Source of the DNA: Sphingobacteriaceae bacterium | GTDB taxonomy: Bacteria; Bacteroidota; Bacteroidia; B-17B0; Aurantibacillaceae | Length of the DNA stretch: 48,581 nt | NCBI GenBank assembly: GCA_947453445.1 | Contig: CANGGP010000021.1 | Location: forward strand, 1-48,581 | Reading direction: 5' to 3' | In this document: piece by piece, positions 17,671 through 26,569 of the stretch | Numbering within the stretch: position 1 is the stretch's first letter | Layout: every line of letters begins with the position of its first letter | Translations under genes and position numbers: made by a program | Notes under the pieces: generated by a model | Told to the model about the DNA's origin: nothing | Database searches by the model: none | Seen by the model: the letters and a program-made list of their open reading frames with translations, nothing else

Positions 17671-20352
17671 TTATTTTGTCACAACAATTTTGCGCTCAAT
17701 TTTTTCAGTACCGTTTTTATTCATGATAAAATAAATACCGCTACTTAAGCCGCTTACATTTACTTTGTAATCGTTGCTTGCATTAAGAGTTAAAACTTTA
17801 ATCAATTGACCCAATTCATTTACCAATTCTAATTTAATATCTGAATCAAACGAAACAGTAAATTCTCCTGAACTTGGATTTGGATAAATTTCTAAAGCTG
17901 TTGCCAAGCCTTTAATTTCACCCAAGCCGGTACATGAATTAATTTTTACCTGTGCACTTGCGGTCGAAATACAGCCATTGCTTGAAGTACCAATCACCGA
18001 ATAATTCACAGTGGTTACCAACGATGAAGTTACCACAATCGAGGTGGTTGTTGCTGAAGTGTTCCAACTATAAGTATTGGCACCTGATGCATTAATCACC
18101 GTAGATTCGGTTTTACAAATGGCTGTTTTAGTGGCCACTGCTGTTACTGTTGGATTTGGTTTTACAGTTAATTGAAACACCGCACCACTCGGACAGTTAA
18201 TGCCTGCTGAGTTTGTTAATGCCGATACTGTATAAGAAGTAGTAGCACCCGGCGTTACCAAAATTGATTGTGTGGTAAAACCATTGTTCCATGAATAGGT
18301 ATCAGCGTTAGAAGCTGTTAATGTAGCCGATTTACCCGCACATATAGCCGTAGCGCCGCTAATGGCCATGGTTGGTGCAAATACACTAATTTGAATGGTT
18401 TGAGTGGCATTACAGCCATTGCTTGTTCCGTCAACTGTATAAATGGTGGTCGATACCGGATTCACCGTAATCGATGAAGCATTCGAACCTGTACTCCAAG
18501 TATAGGTGCCGGCACCACTCACTGTAATGTTCACCGCATCGCCCGAACACACCAAGTTGTTGGCAGTAACCACATTTAAACTAGGACTGGCACTTGTAAT
18601 AATAGCTGCTGCTGCCGATGAAGTACAACCCAATGCATTAGATCCAACAACATTGTATCCTGTAGGAGCGTTTGGACTAACGGTTACCGAAGAACCGCTT
18701 AAGTTACCCGGTGTCCAAGTATATGAAGTACCTCCGGTGGCCGTTAATACTACCGGCACACCCGCACAAATGGTTGTGAGGGTAGGGCTAATGGCAATGG
18801 TTGGAACAGGAATGGTATTTACCGATACTGTTGCTAATCCAAAACATGTTCCGTCAGACACAGCAACCGTGTAAATTGTGTTAACTGCAGGACTCACAAT
18901 CATGCTGGCTGTTGCATTCGAAATTGGAAACCACGAATAAGAAGTAGCCGCAGTTGCTGCAGTTAATGTTGAAGAACTTCCCGCACAAACCACTGTTGGA
19001 TTACTAATTAATGTAACCGGCAAAGGTGCAATGCTTATGGTGGTTACAGCAGTTGTTATACCACATCCATTTTGACCTTGCACTGTATATGTATTGGTTA
19101 CCGAAGGCGTAAATGAAGCACCGTTGCTTACATTGTTCGACCAGGTGTAAGTCATGGCACCTGTTGCAGTTAAAGTAGCTGTTTTACCCAAACAAGTTTG
19201 GTTGGTGCTGCTGGTTACCGCTAAAGTTGGTACACCGGCACTTACTGTTAAGTTAATTACACCAATGGCAGTGCAACCTGCCGAAGTAATACCACTTACT
19301 GTATAAGTTGCATTGCTTGTAGGTGCTACAGTAATAGAAGGCGTTGTTGCACTATTGCTCCATACATAAGAAGTCATACTAGGACAAGATAAAACGGCTG
19401 AATTTCCGGCACAAATAGGGTTTTGCGCCACAACCGGCACACCAATATTGCCAATTTGATATGAGAAGGTAATAATACCATTGCCTGTATTCATAGCACT
19501 TGTGGTGTTGGCACTCAATAAACCAATTAAAAATGATGATCCGCCGCCGCCACCGCCGCCACCAACGCCTGAACCATAAGTTGCACCGCCACCGCCGCCG
19601 CCGCCATAATATCCGCCGCCGCCACCGCCGCCGGCAACGTCTAAGGAACCATTAGCTGCCGAACCACCAATACCTAGTGAACCTGTTGAACCAGCTGCCC
19701 CACTGCCATCTCCTGGTCCTGCGATACCACCTAAAGTAGGAGTACCACCACCTCCAAAATTAATACCTGATCCTGCATATCCATTGTTGCAATTGTTAGC
19801 AGCTGTACCTGGTACACCTGATAAACCGCCGCCGCCGCCGCCGCTTCCGCCACACCCGCAAGGCTGACATGAACCATTACAATAATCTCTACCTGCACCG
19901 CCACCGCCTGCTGCAACCAAAACACGATTTGCTAAACCTATACCGCCAATGCGAATATCAGAAGCTCCTCCGCCACCGCCGGCTGAACCGCCGTTACAAC
20001 CGCTTCCTGCACTAGCTGATCCGCCGGTGCCGCCGCCGTTGTATCCACCTGAACCATTGGTGTTTCCTTGACCGCCCACGTATATATTTAATACTTGTCC
20101 CGGTGTTACTGTAAGTACACCTAAAACTCTACCTCCCATGCCACCTGTTGAATTGCCGGGAAGAACATCAATGGCATTTGCGCCTTGGCCTCCTCTTGCA
20201 TCAATCGTAATTGTACCCACACATTGTGGAACCGTAAATGTTTGTACACTTCCCGTATAAGAAAATGTTTGTACTGTCTGTGCTTTTAGCCCCGCTATTA
20301 CTAGCGAAAACAAACAAGTCAGCAAAAATAATAATGAATAATTTTTTTTCAT
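17671..20352 (-). CDS. Glycine-rich, Ig-repeat T9SS type A cargo protein
   Basis: 893 residues. Signal peptide (1-24, ending GLKA), a short beta region (FSYTGSVQTFTVPQC), then a long glycine-rich domain (about 50-290) with GGGGGGG runs and the motif GGGGGASDIRIGG seen in Gly_rich-type domains of ALK-like receptors and many Bacteroidota surface proteins. About seven Ig/PKD-like modules follow (about 300-815), each with a central T-Y-T/S-W core, the same broad family as in the adhesin at the window start. A type A T9SS sorting domain closes the protein (about 820-893: LEIYPNPSSGEFTVSF, LSSGIYFI). The glycine-rich part makes 19540-20080 locally GC-rich with GCC/CCG runs. Likely a large cell-surface or secreted protein. 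Partner or ligand unknown. Confidence 0.92.
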   Translation of the reverse strand: MKKNYSLLFLLTCLFSLVIAGLKAQTVQTFSYTGSVQTFTVPQCVGTITIDARGGQGANAIDVLPGNSTGGMGGRVLGVLTVTPGQVLNIYVGGQGNTNGSGGYNGGGTGGSASAGSGCNGGSAGGGGGASDIRIGGIGLANRVLVAAGGGGAGRDYCNGSCQPCGCGGSGGGGGGLSGVPGTAANNCNNGYAGSGINFGGGGTPTLGGIAGPGDGSGAAGSTGSLGIGGSAANGSLDVAGGGGGGGYYGGGGGGGATYGSGVGGGGGGGGSSFLIGLLSANTTSAMNTGNGIITFSYQIGNIGVPVVAQNPICAGNSAVLSCPSMTSYVWSNSATTPSITVAPTSNATYTVSGITSAGCTAIGVINLTVSAGVPTLAVTSSTNQTCLGKTATLTATGAMTYTWSNNVSNGASFTPSVTNTYTVQGQNGCGITTAVTTISIAPLPVTLISNPTVVCAGSSSTLTAATAATSYSWFPISNATASMIVSPAVNTIYTVAVSDGTCFGLATVSVNTIPVPTIAISPTLTTICAGVPVVLTATGGTSYTWTPGNLSGSSVTVSPNAPTGYNVVGSNALGCTSSAAAAIITSASPSLNVVTANNLVCSGDAVNITVSGAGTYTWSTGSNASSITVNPVSTTIYTVDGTSNGCNATQTIQISVFAPTMAISGATAICAGKSATLTASNADTYSWNNGFTTQSILVTPGATTSYTVSALTNSAGINCPSGAVFQLTVKPNPTVTAVATKTAICKTESTVINASGANTYSWNTSATTTSIVVTSSLVTTVNYSVIGTSSNGCISTASAQVKINSCTGLGEIKGLATALEIYPNPSSGEFTVSFDSDIKLELVNELGQLIKVLTLNASNDYKVNVSGLSSGIYFIMNKNGTEKIERKIVVTK

Positions 20353-20831
20353 GGTTAGTTTTTAATGGTTAAACAATGTGCTTCGTGATTTATAAATGTA
20401 AAAAATTTAAGATACAAATGAAAGATTTGAAAAAAAATAGCGCATTGAATGAGAATAATTGTTCCGAAATGAAACAAAAATACAGATCTCGCTGACGCAT
20501 GAGAATAAGCAATCGAAATGATTTAGGGGTGACAGTTAATTTTTTCACACCAATAAATATTAATGTGGCTAGAAATAAAGCAAGCCTCTGTTATAGTTTT
20601 ACATTTAGCAGCCAAAGCCAAACAAGCAAAACACAATATGATGCCTTTAAACTGCTAGCCAAAGAATGGGGCGGGGCTGACCGAAGGCGCCCAAATTTTA
20701 GAAATCTGTCGATTTAGCGAGGTCTTTTTTAAATCCACCAATCAAACATGGCTTTCACTCATTCATAGATTGGCTTTGCTAAGTCGCAAGTTTTGTATTT
20801 ATAAAATACTTAGTTTAGTAAAAAAATAGCC
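20353..20831. other. 479-bp spacer between divergent genes
   Basis: No supported gene; a 72-codon frame at 20499 has unconvincing composition. Around 20655-20692 is a short GC-rich patch ending GGCGCCC, which resembles the end of the GC-rich elements described at 42918 and 44804 and may be a remnant. Otherwise AT-rich, with promoter sequence for the LytTR regulator at its right end. Confidence 0.4.
20791..20818 (+). promoter_or_regulatory. Possible Bacteroidota-type promoter for the LytTR regulator
   Basis: TTTTG (20791-20795) and TAGTTTAG (20811-20818, 7 of 8 match to TAnnTTTG) lie 13 bases before the start codon. The 15-base spacing is shorter than usual, so support is weak. Confidence 0.3.
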
Positions 20832-21569
20832 ATGCAAAAATACAGAGCAGTTATTATCGACGACGAAGAAGACAGCAGAAGTAATACGCGCAACATGATT
20901 GAGAAGTATTGCTCTGAACTTGAAATTGTCGGCGAAGCAGAAAACGGTCCTGATGGAAAAATAAAAATTCAGGAATTAAAACCACACGTTGTTTTTTTAG
21001 ACATTAACATGCCCGGTATGAATGGCTTTCAAATGCTGGAAGGTATTTATAACCGCGATTTTTGTGTGATATTTTTAACGGCTTACAGTGAGCATGGCAT
21101 TACTGCTGTAAAAGCGGGGGCCACCGATTATTTGTTAAAACCCCTCATGTTAAGCGAACTGCAAAGCGCCATAAAAAAAGTAGTACAACATTACGAAAGC
21201 AAATCAGCCGCACCAAAAACAGAAGATAAAAACTTGGTATTAATCAACCATAGCAAAGGTTTTACCTTGGTTGATTTTAAAGACATTGTTTGGTTAGAAG
21301 CCAGCGATAATTACACCAATTTGTACCTCAATGGTCAGAAGAAAATTATTGCCAGCAAAACATTAAAAGAATTTGAAACCATTTTACCTGAAGTAGATTT
21401 TTTCAGGGTTCACCGTTCCGCCCTCATCAATATTCATTACGTAAAAGAATACAGCAACCACGATGGTGGTGAAGTTATATTAAGCGACGGCACCCGCGTG
21501 CAAGTGAGCAAAGCCCGCATCCAAGAATTCGGTGATTTCATTAAAACCAAATCGGTTACACCAAAGTGA
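20832..21569 (+). CDS. LytTR-family response regulator
   Basis: 245 residues. Receiver domain (about 4-122) with the acidic cluster IIDDEED, phosphoacceptor Asp57 in VVFLDINMPGMNG, and the conserved Thr/Lys in FLTAYSEH and YLLKPL. A LytTR DNA-binding domain follows (about 140-240), with IVWLEASDNYTNLYL, SKTLKEFE and FFRVHRSALINI, all typical. LytTR regulators pair with LytS-type kinases carrying a His_kinase domain; exactly such a kinase lies 1.09 kb downstream on the same strand, separated by the 207-bp repeat array. The pair probably forms one system that was pulled apart by repeat expansion. Likely targets are its neighbours, including the CHU_C and barrel genes, but this is inference. Confidence 0.95.
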   Translation: MQKYRAVIIDDEEDSRSNTRNMIEKYCSELEIVGEAENGPDGKIKIQELKPHVVFLDINMPGMNGFQMLEGIYNRDFCVIFLTAYSEHGITAVKAGATDYLLKPLMLSELQSAIKKVVQHYESKSAAPKTEDKNLVLINHSKGFTLVDFKDIVWLEASDNYTNLYLNGQKKIIASKTLKEFETILPEVDFFRVHRSALINIHYVKEYSNHDGGEVILSDGTRVQVSKARIQEFGDFIKTKSVTPK

Positions 21570-21610
21570 TTGTGCGTTTTATAGAATGCAGATGACGCAG
21601 TTCATTGTTC

Positions 21611-22328
21611 ACGTTTTACGGAACGCTGATAAGGCAGATTTAATAGATGAACACAGATAAAAAATATGCGATAATCATATTTTTCAGTGTCATCTGCGCT
21701 CCATCACTATCTACTGCCATTACAAAAATCAATTACTTCCAATCTACTTAGTGTCCTTTGTGCCACAGTGGTAAAAAGGAGGTAAGCGTCAAGAAGGCAA
21801 GAGTTAAGACTTAGTTCACGTTTTATAGAACGCTGATAAGGCAGATTTAAAAGATGAACACAGATAAATAATCTGCGATAATCATATTTTTCAGAGTCAT
21901 CTGCGTTCAATCACTATCTATTGCAATTACAAAAATCAATTACTTCCAATCCCCTAAGTGTCCTTTGTGCCTCAGTGGTAAAAAGGAGGTAAGCGTCAAG
22001 ACGGCAAGAGTTAAGACTTAGTTCACGTTTTACGGAACGCTGATAAGGCAGATTTAATAGATGAACACAGATAAAAAATATGCGATAATCATATTTTTCA
22101 GTGTCATCCGCGTTCAATCACTATCTATTGCCCATTACAAAAATCAATTACTTCCAATCTACTTAGTGTCCTTTGTGCCTCAGTGGTAAAAAGGAGGTAA
22201 GCTTCAAGACGGCAAGAGTTAAGACTTAGTTCACGTTTTATTGAACGCTGATAAGGCAGATTTAATAGATGAACACAGATGAATAATCTGCGATAATCAT
22301 ATTTTTCAGTGTCATCTGCGTTCAATCA
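21611..22328. repeat. Tandem array of a 207-bp mosaic repeat (3 full copies plus a partial)
   Basis: Copies start with ACGTTTTA at 21611, 21818, 22025 and 22233 (steps 207, 207, 208) and are very similar to one another; the fourth stops after its foldback. Each unit holds, in order: a foldback bounded by GAACGC and GCGTTC-like ends; a spacer; a CTTAGTGTCCTTTGTGCC-type motif ending in GTGGTAAAAA; and a CAAGACGGCAAGAGTTAAGAC-type motif. Minus-strand frames of about 67 codons in each unit look like by-products. The array separates a LytTR regulator from its probable kinase. Confidence 0.95.
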
Positions 22329-22658
22329 CCCACCGCTAAATGTTACATCAAGTAGTGCCAATTCCCCCTTAATGTTCTTCGTGCCTATCCCGAAACAAGT
22401 TCGGGACAAGAGTGGTTCAAAAAAGAGACTAGAGTCAAGACAATAGAAGGTGCAAACAATGCAAGAATATTGTTAGTGTGTAGTAGGCAATGCATAAGTC
22501 ATATCGACAACAAGTCTCAACAAAGCCCACCATGTGTTCTATGTGTTTTAATAATAGAGCATTTCTTAAAAAAAACCGCATCAACGCTACTATTTTCCCG
22601 CCCTCTTTTTGTACATTTACAATACTTGTTGCTTTAAGCAATAAGCATTTTCAAGTCT
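22329..22658. other. 330-bp spacer before the propeller kinase
   Basis: No gene seen. It begins with decayed repeat modules continuing the array: a GTTCTTCGTGCC motif, then a TCCCGAA / TTCGGGA palindrome (22388-22406), then a GAGTCAAGACAATAGAAGG motif. The right part is AT-rich and contains TTTTTG (about 22605) upstream of the kinase start, which could belong to its promoter. Confidence 0.45.
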
Positions 22659-25574
22659 ATGCATCATATGCGTCATTTTTTTCTGCTTATCATTTTTTTC
22701 TTAGGTCTTATTGCTAAAGGACAAAGCCCTACGTTTAATTTTCAAAAACTTGGCAGCGAAGACGGATTAAACAATGCCAATATTTTTAACATCGACCAGC
22801 ATCCAAATGGCATGATGTATTTTACCACGCAAAATGGTATTTATTATTACGACGGCTATTTTTTTAATAAACTCGAAATCGATAGTCTTAAAAGCAATGC
22901 CTTGTTAGGCGCCACCATCAAAAACGCCGAAGAGCTTTACTTGTCGATTGGGGGAGAAGGAATTGCCAAATACCATTTCGGAAACAAAAATTACAAACCC
23001 ATGAATGCCCTGCGCATTCAAGATAACAATGCCGACGATTTTATCATCGATAACGATTATGCATACCTCTTAACTTGGAGTATTAAATTGTTGATGGTGG
23101 ATTTAAAAAACAATCGCCTCATTCAAGATGAAATAAAACAGAAAGACAATAGCAATTTGGCTTATTGTGTTTATAAATGTAAGGACGGAAAAGTATTGGT
23201 AGGTCGCCGCGACGGTTTATACGAAGTTCGGGCCGGTCGTCAGGTAAAACTCAGTGTACTCAACAACACTGCTGTGCATGCCATCACACAAAACCAAGAA
23301 GGTAAACTCATTATTGGCAGCAACAACAAATTATATGTGTTGAATAATTTTCAAATCGAAAAAGAAATTGTTCCCAATTACCTTGGTAAAGGCAATGCCT
23401 TTCAAATGGGCGGCGAAAAAAGCATCGATAAAGTCATCGCCGATGTATACGGCCGAATATGGTTCACCTCTTTCCCAAATGAAAATTTATACCTCTACGA
23501 AAACAACCAAGTTTACGATGTGTTTGAGGCCTTAGACATTACGCCCACACTCATTAATTGTTTGTTCAAAGATAAATCGGAAAACCTGTGGATTGGCACA
23601 TTCAACGATGGCGTTTATTATTTGCAAAATCCTTTTTTCTCATGCATGAACTTTAATTTTAACAACAAAAATTTAAACGTTAACCAAGTGTACATGCAGC
23701 AAAACCTAATTGTTGCAGCCACCAGCAATGGTTTGTTCGGACTAAACATTAAAACCAACGAAACAAAAATTCTGTCGAAGCCTGACGAAATATTTACCGA
23801 GGCCATCAATAATATTTTGGCCTTGAACCACAACATTTATTATACCAAGCGCAGCGAATTCGACATGAAATCGGTAGCCTTGCGCGATTCGAATAGAGTG
23901 TACGTATTTAAACCGCTTATTGCCAAACAAGTGTATGCCTATAACCACGAACAAAATATTCTCGCCGATTGGAACGCCAATATTTTGCTTTGCGATGCTT
24001 TTAGCAACAAGGTGCTTGATACCTTAATTACATTTAATGATTACCGCATTAGCGTAAATGCTTTTTTAAAACAAGGCGACCAACTTTACATTGGTACCAA
24101 CAAGGGTTTGTTTCAATACGATTTTAAACTTAAATCCTCACGCCACATCATTCGGCCTGAATTAAATTATAACATCAACGATATTGTCGACATCGGCAAA
24201 AACATTTACGTGGCCCATGAGGCGGGTATTAGCGAAGTAAATAATGCCAAGTTAATTCAAGAATGCGGTAAATTTCGTTTAAACAGTGTCAAAAAAATTA
24301 AAGTGTACAACGATTTAATATGGTTGGCAACACTCGATGGTATTTTGGTTTGCAATGCGCAATTTGATGTTGTAAAAACGTTTAATAAATCAACAGGCTT
24401 ACCTTCTAATTCAATCAACGACATTACCTTTTCGGGTGATATGCTTTGTTTATCCACCGCCAGAGGCATCGCTTACAGTTCGGTGAAAAACGTTTTAAAA
24501 TACAGTTCTAAATTAGATCCGGTAACCATTCGCGAAATTTCGTTTAAAGGCGAAAGCATTAAAGCCGATAAAAATGTGTATCATTTTTCAAACGAAATGG
24601 AATCGGTAAACATTTCATTTGTAAGTGCGTTTTTTAATAAACCCAACAAACAATTTTTTAAGTGGCGCGATAATGGAGAGGCATGGACCTATATTGGCAA
24701 TCCGGCATTCGATTTAAGTTTAAGCGGCGGTACCCATCAACTCGAAATTTGTGCCTCCAACGACAATATCAATTGGAGCGAAGCCACCGTGATTAACATT
24801 GTAAAAGAAGAAAAATTAAGCGAGCGTCAATTGTGGTATTGGTTCCTTACTTTGTTAAGCAGTTTCATAATTATTCTAATTAGTTTTATTTTAATTCGTC
24901 GCGTGAAATTAAAAGCCAAGCGCCGCTTGCAAGATGAACAACAAGTAAACTTACTCAAACACCAGGCCATGAACGCACTTTTGAGTCCGCATTTTATTTT
25001 TAATTCACTTACTTCCATTCAAAATTACATCAACACCAACAACGGTTTAAGGGCGAGTGAGTATTTGGCCAAGTTTTCGCGATTAATCCGCATGATTATT
25101 GAAAAGGCGGCCTTAAGCGAAATTAGTTTGCACGACGAGATTACGCGACTGACTTATTATTTAGAATTGGAAAAAGAACGCTTCAAAAATAAATTCGATT
25201 ATTCAATCAATTTAGATGAGAACATTAGTACCCACCAGGTCATGATTCCAAATATGATCATTCAACCGTATGTTGAAAACAGCATCCTACATGGCATCTT
25301 GCCAAAAAATGAACATGGGCATCTAAACATCAACTTTAAAAGTATACACGCAAAAAAACTTCAAATTGTTATCGAAGACAATGGCATTGGATTAATCAAG
25401 GCCCGCGAATTGGCAAAGGCCGGACATAAATCAATTGGCACCAACACCATTCAAAATATTTTGGAGGTGAATTCAAAATTAACGGGCAAAAAACAATATG
25501 TCACCATGGTCGATAAATCTACCTTGGATGATACGCAAAATGGCACCATCATTACCATCGAAATTGAATTGTAA
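22659..25574 (+). CDS. Two-component-propeller sensor kinase of the LytS type
   Basis: 971 residues; the start is ATG 22659 or 22668. A signal peptide (FFLLIIFFLGLIAKGQ) precedes a periplasmic beta-propeller region (about 25-620) with Reg_prop-type blades (NLWIGTFNDGVYYL, YIGTNKGLFQYD, IWLATLDGILVC). A Y_Y_Y-like Ig domain follows (about 640-715), one membrane helix (about 727-750), then a His_kinase domain with the phosphoacceptor in LLSPHFIFNSL (His778), and an HATPase_c domain (IIQPYVENSILHG, EDNGIGL). This is the partner type for LytTR regulators such as the one at 20832. Its last 35 bases overlap the following CHU_C gene, which couples sensing and cargo genes in one transcript. The ligand is unknown; related hybrid propeller sensors in Bacteroidota often bind glycans. 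Confidence 0.93.
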   Translation: MHHMRHFFLLIIFFLGLIAKGQSPTFNFQKLGSEDGLNNANIFNIDQHPNGMMYFTTQNGIYYYDGYFFNKLEIDSLKSNALLGATIKNAEELYLSIGGEGIAKYHFGNKNYKPMNALRIQDNNADDFIIDNDYAYLLTWSIKLLMVDLKNNRLIQDEIKQKDNSNLAYCVYKCKDGKVLVGRRDGLYEVRAGRQVKLSVLNNTAVHAITQNQEGKLIIGSNNKLYVLNNFQIEKEIVPNYLGKGNAFQMGGEKSIDKVIADVYGRIWFTSFPNENLYLYENNQVYDVFEALDITPTLINCLFKDKSENLWIGTFNDGVYYLQNPFFSCMNFNFNNKNLNVNQVYMQQNLIVAATSNGLFGLNIKTNETKILSKPDEIFTEAINNILALNHNIYYTKRSEFDMKSVALRDSNRVYVFKPLIAKQVYAYNHEQNILADWNANILLCDAFSNKVLDTLITFNDYRISVNAFLKQGDQLYIGTNKGLFQYDFKLKSSRHIIRPELNYNINDIVDIGKNIYVAHEAGISEVNNAKLIQECGKFRLNSVKKIKVYNDLIWLATLDGILVCNAQFDVVKTFNKSTGLPSNSINDITFSGDMLCLSTARGIAYSSVKNVLKYSSKLDPVTIREISFKGESIKADKNVYHFSNEMESVNISFVSAFFNKPNKQFFKWRDNGEAWTYIGNPAFDLSLSGGTHQLEICASNDNINWSEATVINIVKEEKLSERQLWYWFLTLLSSFIIILISFILIRRVKLKAKRRLQDEQQVNLLKHQAMNALLSPHFIFNSLTSIQNYINTNNGLRASEYLAKFSRLIRMIIEKAALSEISLHDEITRLTYYLELEKERFKNKFDYSINLDENISTHQVMIPNMIIQPYVENSILHGILPKNEHGHLNINFKSIHAKKLQIVIEDNGIGLIKARELAKAGHKSIGTNTIQNILEVNSKLTGKKQYVTMVDKSTLDDTQNGTIITIEIEL

Positions 25575-26568
25575 AAAACACATATTCATCACCTTGCTTT
25601 GGCTTGGTTTTTTGCAACAAATTGTGGCACAAAACAACCGTTTGCTGCCCGATACCTTGGTGTTTTGCGAAGGCGATAGCGCTTACATTGAATTGAAGCA
25701 GGCGCCCGAAACGAATTATTCCATCACCTGGTCAACACCCTACAGCATTATCACCAACATCAAAAAAATAAAAGCCCTACGCCAAGGTAAATACATGGTG
25801 AAGGTAAGTTACCCGCGTTTTAAAATGCCGATGCTCGATAGTACTTATGTGAAATTATTTTCAAAACAAAAATCTTTGGTGAAAGATACCGTGCTTTGTC
25901 GTGGTCGCTTTTTGTGGTTGGAAGAAAACAGACATGGTGTTCGCAATTTATGGAATACCGGCGAAATAACGCCACGCATCAAAGTGCTTAATCCGGGTAA
26001 GTATTATGTGAACTCTAATTATGGCTCCTGCAGTGTAACCGATACATTCAAGGTAAAATTGTCGCCGAGCTTAGAATTGGCCTTGCCCAGCGAAACAGTT
26101 TTTTGTAATAACACCGTCAATAAAATGATTCAGTTAAACGCTTCAAACGAACTCGATTTTGTTTGGAACAATGGTTTAAAAGGCAATAACATCAATGTGT
26201 TTAAAGAGGGTATGTATTGGGTGAAGGCATCTTATTTAAACTGCGGCAGTCAAAGCGACACCATTCATGTAAAGTTTAAGGCCTGCGATTGTGAGATTTT
26301 AATTCCCAATAGTTTTACGCCCAATGACGATTTTAAAAACGATTATTTTTTTCCTGTGTTAAGTTGCGAGTATTCATATTATACCATTTTAATCACCGAC
26401 CGTTGGGGCAATACCGTGTTTTCATCAAACAACGTGAATGCCAAATGGGATGGTAAATACAAAGGGAATCTTTGTCCTGAAGACATATACATTTACAAAA
26501 TTGAAAGCACTGAAAAGGGCAGCGATAAACATTTAAGCCGCAGTGGCCATATCGCTTTATTTAGATAA
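25540..26568 (+). CDS. CHU_C (type B T9SS) surface protein coupled to the propeller kinase
   Basis: 342 residues from ATG 25540. Other in-frame starts are ATG 25498, ATG 25528 and TTG 25564; all leave a signal peptide (HIFITLLWLGFLQQIVAQ). The start lies inside the kinase gene, which stops at 25574. The mature protein has two or three short Ig/PKD-like beta modules (about 30-245) with paired cysteines (LVFCEGDSAYIEL, TVLCRGRFLWLEE, TVFCNNTVNK), then a CHU_C domain (about 250-342: IPNSFTPNDDFKNDYF, ITDRWGNTVF, CPEDIYIYKI). CHU_C marks type B T9SS export. The next gene starts one base after this stop and encodes a probable outer-membrane barrel. A small, single-tail cargo with its own sensor and barrel is unusual and suggests a dedicated surface system. 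Confidence 0.88.
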   Translation: MAPSLPSKLNCKKHIFITLLWLGFLQQIVAQNNRLLPDTLVFCEGDSAYIELKQAPETNYSITWSTPYSIITNIKKIKALRQGKYMVKVSYPRFKMPMLDSTYVKLFSKQKSLVKDTVLCRGRFLWLEENRHGVRNLWNTGEITPRIKVLNPGKYYVNSNYGSCSVTDTFKVKLSPSLELALPSETVFCNNTVNKMIQLNASNELDFVWNNGLKGNNINVFKEGMYWVKASYLNCGSQSDTIHVKFKACDCEILIPNSFTPNDDFKNDYFFPVLSCEYSYYTILITDRWGNTVFSSNNVNAKWDGKYKGNLCPEDIYIYKIESTEKGSDKHLSRSGHIALFR

Positions 26569-26569
26569 A

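Noticed and set aside
20499-20717. Possible 72-codon gene between the glycine-rich cargo and the LytTR regulator
   Set aside because: Composition is unlike neighbours and its end runs through a GC-rich repeat remnant.
21707-22325. Three similar minus-strand frames of about 67 codons in the 207-bp array
   Set aside because: Their similarity follows from the repeat itself; they have no recognisable start context and do not resemble any protein family.
21611-22328. CRISPR array
   Set aside because: Units of 207 bp with no short repeat/unique spacer pattern and no cas genes anywhere in the window.
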